Assembly: GCF_000198775.1 (NCBI RefSeq)
Contig: NC_014718.1
Coordinates: forward strand, 469,881-533,880
Origin: Mycetohabitans rhizoxinica HKI 454
GTDB lineage: Bacteria; Pseudomonadota; Gammaproteobacteria; Burkholderiales; Burkholderiaceae
Reading direction: 5' to 3'
DNA: 64,000 nucleotides
Shown here: in pieces, positions 44,901 through 59,900 of the stretch
Layout: each line of letters opens with the position of its first letter
Numbering within the stretch: position 1 is the stretch's first letter
Made by a program: the position numbers and the translations under genes
The notes under the pieces: generated by a model
Seen by the model: only the letters and a program-made list of their open reading frames with translations
Database searches by the model: none
What the model was told of the DNA's origin: nothing

Positions 44901-47900
44901 AAGCAGCTGTGTGGCGCTCGGCTCGCCCGACACATCCATGCGCAACGCCAGCGTGTTCACAAAGAAGCCAATCAACGGCTCAATCTGAGGATGGTGACGA
45001 TTGGCGCTTGCCGTGCCAATGACCAGATCCTCCTGCCCCGATAGCCGCGCGAGCACCGCGCTCCACGCGGCCAGCACCGTCATGAACAGCGTCGCGCCTT
45101 GCGCCTGGCTCAAACGCTTGAGCTCACGGGTTGTCTGCGCATCGATCCGAATTGGCACATGCGCGCCGGCAAACGATTGCTGCGCCGGGCGCGGTCGGTC
45201 GGTCGGCAACGTCAGCAGCACCGGTGCATCGGCCAGCTGCGTGCGCCAGTACTCACTTTGCGCCTTAAGCCGCTCACCCGAGAGCCACTGACGCTGCCAC
45301 GCCGCATAATCCGGATATTGGATCGTCAGTGCCGGCAGTGGATCTGTCTGTCCGTCACAGGCCGCGCGATACAACATATTCAATTCGCGCACCAGCACCC
45401 CGACCGACCAGCCATCCGACACGATATGGTGCTGCACGAGCAGCATCACGTATTCGTCATCGGCCACTTGAATGCCGCACGCGCGCATCAGCGGGCCACA
45501 GGCCAGATCGAACGGTGCTTGGGCGGCCTCGGCGCTGAGTTGGACAAGCTGAGTAGCCGCGTCAGACACGCCGCGCAGGTCATGCCAGGTCATCGGCATC
45601 CCTGCCTCGGCGGGCAACAGCTGCACCTGCGGCTGACCGTCAACGCTGACGAACACCGAGCGCAGCGCTTCATGACGCGCCCATAGCGCATCCAGTGCTT
45701 GTTGCCACGCGATGGGATTCAATGTACCGCGCAGGCGCAATGCCATCGGCATATGATACGTATCGCTCCCCCCATCGAGCTGCGCGAGGAACCACAGCCG
45801 TTGCTGCGCGAACGACAGCGGCAGTGCACCGTCACGCGAGACCGGCGTGATTGCGGGTAGCGCCGCACCGTCTGACGCGCGTTGCGCCTCGAGTACCGCA
45901 GCCAAGCCGGCCAATGTGGGTGCAGCAAACAACGTCGCTAGCGGCAATGCGATGCCCAGCGCAGCTACCCGGTTCATCAAACGCACCGCGAGCAGCGAAT
46001 GGCCACCGAGCGCGAAGAAATTGTCGTGCCGACCGACTCGGTTGACACTCAGCAACTCGCTCCAGATCGCCGCTAGCGTGGTCTCGAGCTCGCCCTGCGG
46101 TACTTCATACGCCTGGTGCGCAAACGCGTCAGCGCTGGGTGCCGGCAATGCGCGCCGATCCAGCTTGCCGTTCGGTGTCAGCGGCAATGCATCGAGTCGC
46201 ACGAATGCACTGGGCACCATGTACTCGGGCAACGCGGCCGCCACATGCGTGCGCAACGTGCCCGCTAACGCGTCATCAGGATCGGCCACCACATACGCGA
46301 CTAGCCGTTTATCTTGGCCTTCGCCTGTTGCCAATACAACCGCGTCGCGCACCTGCGTATGCTGAGCCAAGCATGTCTCGATCTCACCGAGCTCAATGCG
46401 AAAGCCCCGGATCTTGACTTGATGATCGTTGCGGCCCAGGAATTCCAAGTTACCGTCCGGTAAATACCGCGCCAGGTCCCCCGTCTTGTACATCCGCGCA
46501 TCGGGCTCAGAGGCGAACGGATCGTGCACAAAACGCTCGGCCGTCAATTCGGGGCGATTCAGGTAGCCGCGTGCCACCCCGGCGCCACCAATATACAGCT
46601 CCCCCACCGCGCCCAGCGGCACCGGCTGACCGTAGCGATCGAGCAGGTAAATGCGCGTGTTCGCGATCGGACGCCCAATACTTTCGATGAAGGGCGCCCC
46701 CCGCTGAATCGATAACCACGTCGAATAGGTGGTGCTCTCCGAGGGCCCATAAAGGTTGCATAAACGCTGCACCGGCGTTTTCTCGAAAACCTGCTTGATT
46801 AACGACGCCTTCAGGGGCTCGCCTGCCATATTAATCGTAACAGCCGAAGATAGGTCCGCTTGATGAGCGAGCAGCGACTGCAATGCAGATGGCACCGTAT
46901 TGATCAGCGAAACTGGCTGAGCGTGATGCATTAACGCCAGTGCATCCTCAACCAGGTGTACGGTTGAGCCTTGAGCGAGCGGTACAAAGCACTCGTAGAT
47001 GGACAAATCGAAGCTGATCGAAGTGGCAAGCAACGTATGCTGCGTTTCTGCGGAAGTAAAGGTTTGAAGGGCCCAGAACAGGAAATTGACCGTTTGAGCA
47101 TGCTCGACCATCACCCCTTTGGGTATACCGGTGGAACCCGACGTATAGATCACATACGCCAGATGTCGGGACGTGAGTGCCGGTACCGACGGATTCGTCT
47201 CCCGCTGCGCCGGGAGCCTATTCGGATCGAGCACCGTGCGATGAGCCAAGGCCGCGTCACCCAACGCCACCTGGCCCGCTGCATCGGCCAACACAATATC
47301 CGGCGCCGCATCCATGAGAATATGCGCGAGCCGCTCGCCCGGATAGCTTGGGTCAAGCGGCACATACGCGCCACCCGCTTTCAGGATCGCCAGCAGCCCC
47401 ACCACCATCGCCGGGCTGCGCTGCACGCAGATCGCCACCCGGGCATTCGGCACAACACCCAGTTCAATGAGCTGATGTGCCAAGCGATTCGCCCGCGCAT
47501 TGAGCTCCGTGTAGCTTAATGCTTGGTCTTCGTACACCAATGCTATGGCTTCAGGCATGCGCTCGGCCTGCGCTTCGAACAACTGGTGAATACATTGGTG
47601 CGCCGGATAGTCCCGCTGCGTCGCGTTCCACGTCTGCAGCAGCAACGTACGCTCGGCCGGCGATAGCAATTCAACGCGCGTCACCGGATACGCTGCGTCA
47701 GCAGCCATCGCCTGCAGCATCGTCTGCAAATACCCGACGTGTCGCTCGATCGTCGCGCGATCGAACAGCGCCGTCGCATAGCCTAGCGCGCCGACAATCT
47801 CCCCACCTGCTTCATATAGGTGCAGGTCTAAATCGAACTTGGCTACGTCATAAGCCAAGTCCGCAGGCGTGACTTCTAACGCCGGCAGATCCCACACGGC

Positions 47901-50900
47901 ACGCTCGTTGCTCTGCCACGCAAACATCACCTGGAACAGCGGCGTATGATCCAGCCGCCTCGGCGGCTGCACAATCTCCACCACCTGCTCGAACGGCAAG
48001 TCCTGATGCGCTTGCGCCTCCAGTGCCGTGCGCCGCACCCGCTCAAGCAGCTGTGTGGCGCTCGGCTCGCCCGACACATCCATGCGCAACGCCAGCGTGT
48101 TCACAAAGAAGCCAATCAACGGCTCAATCTGAGGATGGTGACGATTGGCGCTTGCCGTGCCAATAACCAGATCCTCCTGCCCTGACAGCCGCGCGAGCAC
48201 TGCGCTCCACGCGGCCAGCACCGTCATGAATAGCGTCGCGCCTTGCGCTTGGCTCCAATGCTTAAGCGCTTGCGTGGTTTGCGCATCGATCTGAATCGGC
48301 ACGTAGGCCCCTTCGAACGATTGCTGCGCCGGGCGCGGTCGGTCGGTCGGCAACGTCAGCAGCACCGGTGCATCGGCCAGCTGCGTGCGCCAGTACTCAC
48401 TTTGCGCCTTGAGCCGCTCACCCGAGAGCCACTGACGCTGCCACGCCGCATAATCCGGATATTGGATCGTCAGCGCCGGCAGCGGATCTGTCTGTCCGTC
48501 ACAGGCCGCGCGATACAACGTATTCAATTCGCGCACCAGCACCCCGACCGACCAGCCATCCGACACGATATGGTGCTGCACGAGCAGCATCACGTACTCG
48601 TCATCGGCCACTTGAATGCCGCACGCGCGCATCAGCGGGCCACAGGCCAGGTCGAACGGTGCTTGGGCGGCCTCGGCGCTGAATTGGGCGAGCTGAGTAG
48701 CCGCGTCAGACACGCCGCGCAGGTCATGCCAGGTCATCGGCATCCCTGCCTCGGCGGGCAACAGCTGCACCTGCGGCTGACCCTCGACGCTGATGAACAC
48801 CGAGCGCAGCGCTTCGTGACGCGCCCACAGCGCATCCAGCGCTTGCTGCCACGCCACTCGGTTCAAGGCGCCGCGCAGGCGCAATGCCATCGACATATGA
48901 TACGTATCGCTCCCCCCATCGAGCTGCGCGAGGAACCACAGCCGTTGCTGCGCGAACGACAGCGGCAGTGCACCGTCACGCGAGACCGGCGTGATTGCGG
49001 GTAGCGCCGCACCGTCTGACGCGCGTTGCGCCTCGAGTACCGCAGCCAAGCCGGCCAATGTGGGTGCAGCAAACAACGTCGCTAGCGGCAATGCGATGCC
49101 CAGCGCAGCTACCCGGTTCATCAAACGCACCGCGAGCAGCGAATGGCCACCGAGCGCGAAGAAATTGTCGTGCCGACCGACTCGGTTGACACTCAGCAAC
49201 TCGCTCCAGATCGCCGCTAGCGTGGTCTCGAGCTCGCCCTGCGGTACTTCATACGCCTGGTGCGCAAACGCGTCAGCGCTGGGTGCCGGCAATGCGCGCC
49301 GATCCAGCTTGCCGTTCGGTGTCAGCGGCAATGCATCGAGTCGCACGAATGCACTGGGCACCATGTACTCGGGCAACGCGGCCGCCACATGCGTGCGCAA
49401 CGTGCCCGCTAACGCGTCATCAGGATCGGCCACCACATACGCGACTAGCCGTTTATCTTGGCCTTCGCCTGTTGCCAATACAACCGCGTCGCGCACCTGC
49501 GTATGCTGAGCCAAGCATGTCTCGATCTCACCGAGCTCAATGCGAAAGCCCCGGATCTTGACTTGATGATCGTTGCGGCCCAGGAATTCCAAGTTACCGT
49601 CCGGTAAATACCGCGCCAGGTCCCCCGTCTTGTACATCCGCGCATCGGGCTCAGAGGCGAACGGATCGTGCACAAAACGCTCGGCCGTCAATTCGGGGCG
49701 ATTCAGGTAGCCGCGTGCCACCCCGGCGCCACCAATATACAGCTCCCCCACCGCGCCCAGCGGCACCGGCTGACCGTAGCGATCGAGCAGGTAAATGCGC
49801 GTGTTCGCGATCGGACGCCCAATAGGAATGCTTGTATCCTGTTTGACATTGCTCACCTCATACCAGCTCGCATAGGTGACTGTTTCCGTTGGGCCATACA
49901 CATGTAGCAGATGCCGCGGCTTCGCTTGCTGTAGGACGCGGAACACGCATCGCGGATCCGCATTTTCTCCTCCAAACAACAAGTAATGCAGATCACTAAA
50001 AGCCTCAACCTTCTCTTTAACCATCTGGTTAAAGAGCGCCGTCGTCAAAAATAGTACTGTCACACCACTTTGCTTGAGCTTACGGGACAACATGGCAGGA
50101 GAAAGCAAAGTCTCCCGCTCGATAACCTCGATGCGTGCCCCATTCAACAGCGGTGTCCAGATCTCGAAAGTCGTCGCGTCAAATGCCAGGTTCGATGCGA
50201 GTGCGAAGACGGCTCCCGGCTCAACTTTTATATAATCTGTATTTCGCACCAACCGAACCACGCCTTGATGATGGACCATCACGCCTTTGGGCACACCGGT
50301 CGAGCCCGACGTATAGATCACATACGCCAGATGGCGGGATGTCAGGCTCGCCACCGACGGATTCGTGTCCGGCAACGCCGGCACGGTAGCCGGATCGAGC
50401 ACCGTGCACTCGGCCAGCGCCGCCTCGCCCAACGCAGCACGCCCGGCCGCATCGGCGAGCACAATGCTCGGTGCCGCATCAACGAGGATATGCGCCAAGC
50501 GCTCACTCGGATAGGTGGGATCGAGCGGTACATACGCGCCGCCGGCTTTCAGAATCGCCAACAGCCCGACGACCAACGCGGGACTGCGCTGCACGCAGAT
50601 CGCCACCCGGGCATCCGGCACAACACCCAGTTCGATCAACTGATGCGCGAGACGATTCGCCCGGGCATTGAGCTCGGCGTAACTCAGCGTCTGGTCTTCA
50701 TACACCAGTGCTGTGGCTTCAGGCGTGCGCGCCACCTGCGCTTCAAACAGCTGGTGAATACATTGGTGCGCCGGATAGTCCCGCTGCGTCGCGTTCCACG
50801 TCTGCAGCAACAACGTGCGCTCGGCCGGCGACAGCAACTCAACACGCGTCACAGGATGCGATGCGTCAGCGGCCATCGCCTGCAACGTCGTCTGCAAATA

Positions 50901-53900
50901 ACCGATGTGTCGCTCGATCGTCGCGCGATCGAACAGCGCCGTCGCATAGCCTAGCGCGCCGACAATCTCCTCGCCAGACTCGTACAAGTGCAGGTCCAGA
51001 TCGAACTTGACCACATCGTAAGCCCACTTTGCTGGCGTGACCTCCACCTCCGGCAGATCCCACACGGCACGCTCGTTGCTCTGCCACACGAACATCACTT
51101 GGAACAGTGGCGTATGCTCGAGCCGACGCGGCGGCTGCACAATTTCCACCACTTGCTCGAACGGCAAGTCCTGATGCGCTTGCGCCTCCAGTGCCGTGCG
51201 CCGCACCCGCTCAAGCAACTGTGTGGCGCTCGGCTCGCCCGACACATCCATGCGCAACGCCAGCGTGTTCACAAAAAAGCCAATCAACGGCTCAATCTGA
51301 GGATGGTGACGATTGGCGCTTGCCGTGCCAATAACCAGATCCTCCTGCCCCGATAGCCGCGCGAGCACCGCGCTCCACGCGGCCAGCACCGTCATGAATA
51401 GCGTCGCGCCTTGCGCTTGGCTCCAACGCTTAAGCGCTTGCGTGGTTTGCGCATCGATCTGAATCGGCACGTAGGCCCCTTCGAACGATTGCTGCGCCGG
51501 GCGCGGTCGGTCGGTCGGCAACGTCAGCAGCACCGGTGCATCGGCCAGCTGCGTGCGCCAGTACTCACTTTGCGCCTTAAGCCGCTCACCCGAGAGCCAC
51601 TGACGCTGCCACGCTGCATAATCCGGATATTGGATCGTCAGCGCCGGCAGCGGATCTGTCTGTCCGTCACAGGCCGCGCGATACAACGTATTCAATTCGC
51701 GCACCAGCACCCCGACCGACCAGCCATCCGACACGATATGGTGCTGCACGAGCAGCATCACGTATTCGTCATCGGCCACTTGAATGCCGCACGCGCGCAT
51801 CAGCGGGCCACAGGCCAGATCGAACGGTGCTTGGGCGGCCTCGGCGCTGAGTTGGACAAGCTGAGTAGCCGCGTCAGACACGCCGCGCAGGTCATGCCAG
51901 GTCATCGGCATCCCCGTCTCGGCGGGCAACAGCTGCACCTGCGGCTGACCGTCAACGCTGACGAACACCGAGCGCAGCGCTTCATGACGCGCCCATAGCG
52001 CATCCAGTGCTTGTTGCCACGCGATGGGGTTCAATGTACCGCGCAGGCGCAATGCCATCGGCATATGATACGTATCGCTCGCACTATCGAGCTGCGCAAA
52101 AAACCACAGCCGTTGCTGCGCGAACGACAGCGGCAGTGCACCGTCACGCGAGACCGGCGTGATCGCGGGTAGCGCCGCACTGTCTGACGCGCGCGCCTCG
52201 AGTACGGCAGCCAAGCCGGCCAATGTGGGTGCAGCAAACAACGTCGCCAGCGGCAATGTGATGCCCAGCGCAGCTACCCGGTTCATCAAGCGCACCGCCA
52301 GTAGTGAATGCCCACCGAGCGCGAAGAAATTATCGTGTCGGCCCACTCGTTTGACACTCAGCAACTCGCTCCAGATCGCCGCTAGTGTGGTCTCGAGCTC
52401 GCCCTGTGGCGCTTCATACACTTGCAGCGCAAAAGCCGCGCTATCCGGCGCCGGCAGCGCACGCTGGTTCAGCTTGCCACTCAGCGTCAAAGGCAGCGTA
52501 TCAAGCTGCACGAACGCGACCGGCACCATGTAATCTGGCAGCGTTTGGCTAAGATAGGCTTTGAGTTCGACCGGTGTCATCGCACCACCGTCAGCCGCGA
52601 CCCAATAGGCCACCAAACGTCTGTCACCCGGATGATCCTCGCGCGACACCACCACTGACTGCGCGATGCTCGGATGCTTGACCAATGCCGCTTCGATTTC
52701 GCCGGGTTCGATGCGAAAGCCCCGAATCTTGATTTGCTGATCTAAGCGGCCGATATATTCCAACTGTCCATCCAAGCGCCATCTTGCCAGGTCACCTGTT
52801 CGGTATAGCCGTTCGCCGGGTCCAAATGGGCTCGGTATAAAGCGTTCGGCACTCAGTTCAGGTTGGTTGATATAGCCACGCGCCACTCCCGCGCCCGCAA
52901 TATACAACTCGCCCGTCACACCTATCGGCAAGGGCTCTAAATGCCGCCCCAGCACATAGACTCGCACATTGGGCACCGGCCGACCGATCGGCACCCTTCC
53001 TTCCTGCTGGGCGTCGGCCTTGAACCACGTTGACGCCATCGTGCATTCGCTTGGCCCGTATTGATTGACCACCGTTACTTGAAGGCCAAACGCCTTATGC
53101 ACCTGCTCACATACACTTGCCTCTAGCGGCTCACCAGAGGTCAAGATAGTGTTCAACGAGGATGCAATGGGACCCGCCGGTACGGTTTCACAAAGACTAC
53201 GCAAAAAGCTCGGTGTGATACTCAGCAGTTTCGTCACCGACCTTTCACGAATCGCTGATAGATAGCGGCCTGGCTCTTTCGCCTGCTCATTGGGCAAGAT
53301 GATCACGCGCGCGCCTGCTGTCAACGGACCAAACAAGTCGCGCACACAGGGGTCAAAGGCAAGACCCGTAATATTTAAAATAGTATCCGCACACGTGATG
53401 GCGTAATGGCGAGTCAGAAAACTTAAATAATTGACAACGCCACGATGCGAATGCATCACCCCTTTAGGCTGCCCTGTCGAGCCTGACGTATAAATCATGT
53501 AAGCAAGATGCTCGGCCGTGACTCCACTGTCCAGTCGTGTCTTGGGACACGCGGCAATCTTGGCCCAGTCCGTATCCAGATCAATACGTCGTGCCTGGAT
53601 TTCAGGCAGCCTCGCTTCAAGGTGGGATTGCGTCACCAACACCGCGACGCTCGCCTGGCGCAACATAGATGCTAAGCGTTCGGCCGGATGGCTGGGATCC
53701 AGCGGCAAATACGCACCGCCCGCCTTCAGAATGCCTAATAGGCCAATGATTGCCTCAAGCGAGCGCTCGGCGCATAGTCCCACCACGACTTCCGGACCCA
53801 CATCTAAGGCACGCAGGTAATGCGCCAGCTGGTTTGCCTTATCGTTTAATTCCGCGTAGCTCAGCGTCTGGTTCTCATAGACCAACGCCGTCGCCTCGGG

Positions 53901-56900
53901 CGTGCGCTCCACTTGCGCTTCAAACAGCTGGTGAATACATTGGTGCGCCGGATAGTCCCGCTGCGTCGCGTTCCACGTCTGCAGCAGCAACGTGCGCTCG
54001 GCCGGCGACAGCAACTCAACACGCGTCACAGGATGCGATGCGTCAGCGGCCATCGCCTGCAACATCGTCTGCAAATACCCGATGTGTCGCTCGATCGTCG
54101 CACAATCGAACAGCGCCGTCGCATAGTGCAGAACGCCGACCATCTCTCCACCGGCTTCAGATAAGTGCAGATTCAGATCGAATTTGGCCACGTCGTAAGC
54201 CCAATCCACTGGCGTGACCTCTACCTCCGGCAAATCCCACACAGCACGCTCGTTGCTCTGCCACACAAACATCACCTGAAACAGTGGCGTATGATCCAGC
54301 CGCCTCGGCGGCTGCACAATCTCCACCACCTGCTCAAACGGCACATCCTGATGCGCTTGCGCCCCCAGCGTCGTGCGCCGCACCCGCTCAAGCAATTGAG
54401 CCGCGCTCGGCTCGCCCGACACATCCAGGCGCAACGCCAACGTGTTCACAAAAAAGCCAATCAACGGCTCAATCTGAGGATGGTGACGATTGGCACTGGC
54501 CGTGCCAATCGTCAGATCCTCCTGCCCCGACAGCCGCGCGAGCACCGCGCTCCACGCGGCCAGCACCGTCATGAATAGCGTGGCGCCTTGCGCTTGGCTC
54601 AAACGCTTGAGCTTACGGGTTGTCTGCGCATCGATCCGAATCGGCACACAGGCACCGGCAAACGATTGCTGCGCCGGACGCGGCCGGTCGGTCGGTAACG
54701 TCAGCAGCACCGGTGCATCGGCCAGCTGCGTGCGCCAGTATTCGCTTTGCGCTTGCAGCCGCTCGCCCGAGAGCCACTGACGCTGCCACGCCGCATAATC
54801 CGGATATTGGATCGTCAGCGCTGGCAGCGGATCCGCCTGTCCGTCACAGGCCGCGCGATACAACGTATTCAGTTCGCGCGCCAGCACGCCGATCGACCAG
54901 CCATCCGACACGATATGGTGCTGCACAAGCAACATCACGTACTCGTCATTGGCCAACTGCACCCCGCACGCACGCATCAACGGGCCACAGGTCAGATCGA
55001 ACGGCACTTGGGCCGCCTCAGCACTAAGTCGCACCAACTGGGCCTCCGCGTCGCGCACGCCGCGCAGGTCATGCCAGGTCATCGGCATCCCCGCCTCGGC
55101 GGGCAACAGCTGCACCTGCGGCTGACCCTCGACGCTGATGAACACCGAGCGCAGCGCTTCGTGACGCGCCCACAGCACATCCAGCGCTTGTTGCCACGCC
55201 ACTCGGTTCAATGTACCGCGCAGGCGCAATGCCATCGGCATATGATACGTATCGCTCGCACCGCCGAGCTGCGCAAAGAACCACAGCCGTTGCTGCGCGA
55301 ACGACAGCGGCAGTGCACCGTCACGCGACACCGGCGTGATCGCGGGTAGCGCCGCACCGTCTGACGCGCGTTGCGCCTCGAGTACGGCAGCCAAGCCGGC
55401 CAATGTGGGTGCAGCAAACAACGTCGCCAGCGGCAATGTGATGCCCAGCGCGGCCACCCGGTTCATCAAGCGCACCGCGAGCAACGAATGGCCACCGAGC
55501 GCGAAGAAATTGTCGTGCCGACCGACCGGCTCCACACCGAGCAATTCGGTCCAGATCTCGGCCAGCATGATCTCGAGCTCGCCTTGGGGTGCTTCATACG
55601 CTTGGTGCGCAAACGCGTCAGCGCTGGGTGCCGGCAATGCGCGGCGATCCAGCTTGCCGTTCGGTGTCAGCGGCAATGCATCAAGCCGCACGAATGCACT
55701 GGGCACCATGTACTCGGGCAACACTGCCGCCACATGCGTGCGCAATGTATTGGCCAGTTGCTCATCGGGCTCAGTCACCACATACGCGACTAGCCGTTTA
55801 TCTTGGCCTTCGCCCATGGCTAGCACCACCGCCTCGTGCACCTGCGCATGCTGAACTAAGCATGTCTCGATCTCACCCAACTCAATGCGAAAACCCCGGA
55901 TCTTGACCTGATGGTCGTTGCGACCCAGAAATTCCAAGTTACCGTCCGGTAAATACCGCGCCAGGTCCCCTGTCTTGTACATCCGCGCATCGGGCTCAGA
56001 GGCGAACGGATCGCGCACAAAACGCTCGGCCGTCAATTCGGGGCGATTTAAATAGCCACGCGCCACCCCTGCGCCACCAATATACAGCTCGCCCACCGCG
56101 CCTAACGGCACCGGCTGGCCATGCGCGTCGAGCAAATACACCCGCGTGTTCGCAAGCGGCCGGCCGATCGGCAACACTTTACCGTTGAAAAGGTTCAAGC
56201 CGCGCCAAGCGCTCACACAAACGGTTGTCTCCGTCGGGCCATACGCATTGAAGACAACCACGCCTTGATTCATTAAGTTGTGAAACAGAGCAACACTAGG
56301 CGCTTCACCTGCCAAAATCGCTGTAAGTGGCTGATTCAGCCTAGGCAAGTCTCTGCCTTCCTGAAGCAGCGCAGGAGGTAAGGTCACATGTGTGATGCCA
56401 CATTCGGTCAGATACTGCCAGAGTCTATAGCGATCGTAACGAACGCCATCCGAGGGTAAATGTAGGCTTGCGCCACAGCCCAAGGCCATAAAGATCTCGA
56501 AGACGCTCGCATCAAAACTGAAGGAGGCAAACTGCACGATTCGGCTGGTTGCATGGACATCAAAGCAAGCGATCTGCGCTTGAGCAAGGTTCACGACACC
56601 GCGATGCTCGACCATCACGCCCTTCGGAGTACCAGTGGAACCGGACGTATAGATCACATACGCCAGATGGCGAGATGTCAGATCCGGCACCACCGGATTC
56701 GTCTCCGCCTGCGCCGGCAGCCAATTCGGGTCCAGCACCGTGCGATCGGTCAAGGCCGCCCCACCCAGCGCCGCCCGGCCCGCTGCATCCGCCAACACAA
56801 TGTTCGGCGCCGCATCCGCGAGAATATGCGCGAGCCGCTCGCCTGGATAACTTGGATCGAGCGGCACATATGCCCCACCCGCCTTCAGGATCGCCAGCAG

Positions 56901-59900
56901 CCCCACCACCATCGCAGGACTGCGCTGCACACAGATCGCCACCCGGGCATCCGGCATAACACCCAACTCAATCAGCTGATGCGCCAGACGGTTGGCCCGC
57001 GCATTCAGCTCAGCGTAACTGAGCGTTTGCTCCTCGTAGACCAACGCCATCGCCTCGGGCGTGTGCTCCACTTGCGCTTCAAACAGCTGGTGAATACATT
57101 GGTGCGCCGGATAGTCCCGCTGCGTCGTGTTCCACGTCTGCAGCAACAACGTGCGCTCGGCCGGCGACAGCAACTCAACACGCGTCACAGGATGCGATGC
57201 GTCAGCGGCCATCGCCTGCAACGTCGTCTGCAAATAACCGATGTGTCGCTCGATCGTCGCGCGATCGAACAGCGCCGTCGCATAGCCTAGCGCGCCGACC
57301 ATCTCCTCGCCCGACTCGTACAAGTGCAGGTCCAGATCAAACTTGACCACGTCGTAAGCCCAATCCGCTGGCGTGACCTCTACCTCCGGCAAATCCCACA
57401 CAGCACGCTCGTTGCTCTGCCACGCAAACATCACCTGGAACAGCGGCGTATGATCCAGCCGCCTCGGCGGCTGCACAATCTCCACCACCTGCTCAAACGG
57501 CACATCCTGATGCGCTTGCGCCCCCAGCGTCGTGCGCCGCACCCGCTCAAGCAATTGCGCCGCGCTCGGCTCGCCCGACACATCCATGCGCAACGCCAAC
57601 GTGTTCACAAAAAAGCCAATCAACGGCTCAATCTGAGGATGGTGACGATTGGCGCTTGCCGTGCCAATAACCAAATCCTCCTGCCCTGACAGCCGCGCGA
57701 GCACCGCGCTCCACGCGGCCAGCACCGTCATGAATAGCGTCGCGCCTTGCGCTTGGCTCCAACGCTTAAGCGCTTGCGTGGTGAGTGCATCGATCTGAAT
57801 CGGCACGTAGGCCCCTTCGAACGATTGCTGCGCCGGGCGCGGTCGGTCGGTCGGCAACGTCAGCAGCACCGGTGCATCGGCCAGCTGCGTGCGCCAGTAC
57901 TCACTTTGCGCCTTGAGCCGCTCACCCGAGAGCCACTGACGCTGCCACGCTGCATAATCCGGATATTGGATCGTCAGCGCCGGCAGCGGATCTGTCTGTC
58001 CGTCACAGGCCGCGCGATACAACGTATTCAATTCGCGCACCAGCACCCCGACCGACCAGCCATCCGACACGATATGGTGCTGCACGAGCAGCATCACGTA
58101 CTCGTCATCGGCCACTTGAATGCCGCACGCGCGCATCAGCGGGCCACAGGCCAGGTCGAACGGTGCTTGGGCGGCCTCGGCGCTGAGTTGGGCGAGCTGA
58201 GTAGCCGCGTCAGACACGCCGCGCAGGTCATGCCAGGTCATCGGCATCCCCGCCTCGGCGGGCAACAGCTGCACCTGCGGCTGACCCTCGACGCTGATGA
58301 ACACCGAGCGCAGCGCTTCGTGACGCGCCCACAGCACATCCAGCGCTTGTTGCCACGCCACTCGGTTCAATGTACCGCGCAGGCGCAATGCCATCGGCAT
58401 ATGATACGTATCGCTCGCACCGCCGAGCTGCGCAAAGAACCACAGCCGTTGCTGCGCGAACGACAGCGGCAGTGCACCGTCACGCGACACCGGCGTGATC
58501 GCGGGTAGCGCCGCACCGTCTGACGCGCGTTGCGCCTCGAGTACGGCAGCCAAGCCGGCCAATGTGGGTGCAGCAAACAACGTCGCCAGCGGCAATGTGA
58601 TGCCCAGCGCGGCCACCCGGTTCATCAAGCGCACCGCGAGCAACGAATGGCCACCGAGCGCGAAGAAATTGTCGTGCCGACCGACCGGCTCCACACCGAG
58701 CAATTCGGTCCAGATCTCGGCCAGCATGATCTCGAGCTCGCCTTGGGGTGCTTCATACGCTTGGTGCGCAAACGCGTCAGCGCTGGGTGCCGGCAATGCG
58801 CGGCGATCCAGCTTGCCGTTCGGTGTCAGCGGCAATGCATCAAGCCGCACGAATGCACTGGGCACCATGTACTCGGGCAACGCGGCCGCCACATGCGTGC
58901 GCAACATGCCCGCTAACGCGTCATCGGGCTCGGCCACCACATATGCCACCAGACGTTTATCTGGGCCTTCGCCCACGGCCAGCACCACTGCGTCGCGCAC
59001 CTGCGCATGCTGAGCCAAGCATGCCTCGATCTCACCGAGCTCAATGCGAAAGCCCCGGATCTTGACCTGATGGTCGTTGCGACCCAGAAACTCCAAGTTC
59101 CCATCGGGCAAGTAACGCGCCAAGTCGCCCGTCTTGTACATCCGCGCATCCGCCTCGTCCACGAACGGATCGCGCACAAAACGCTCAGCGGTCAGCTCCG
59201 GACGGTTCAGGTAACCCCGCGCAACGCCCGCGCCACCGATATACAGCTCGCCCACCGCGCCCAGCGGCACCGGCTGCTTATATGCATCTAGCAAATAAAT
59301 TTGCGTGTTCGCGATCGGCCGGCCAATTGGGATACTGAGCGTGTCTTCCCGAATGGCGTCGATTCTATACGTCGTTGTAAACGTCGTGCTCTCGGTCGGG
59401 CCATACCCATTAATTAATTGTTGGGGTGGCGTACCCTGTAGCACTTGCGCCACCACGTTGGCATCCAGTGCATCTCCTCCTACAATCAATGCCTTGAGTT
59501 GCGGAAAAACCGGCCCTAGCTCTATAAACAACTGATTAAACAGCCCAACGGTGAGCCACAAAATGCTAATGCGCTGTTCCTGCAAAGTTTGAGCAAAAGC
59601 AGCAGGATTGAGCACCGTGTCGCGGCTAATGACGACAGCAGCTGCGCCATTAAGTAACGGAGCCCAGACTTCAAAAGTACTCGCGTCAAATGCTGGGTTG
59701 GCTGCAAGCGCCACACGATCAGCAGCCCCAACATCGAGATAACCATTGTTGATGACCAGTCGGGCAATGGAGCGATGCTCGACCATCACGCCCTTGGGCA
59801 TACCCGTGGAACCGGACGTATAGATCACATACGCCAGATGGCGAGATGCCAGATCCGGCACCACCGGATTCGTCTCCGCCTGCGCCGGCAGCCAATTCGG

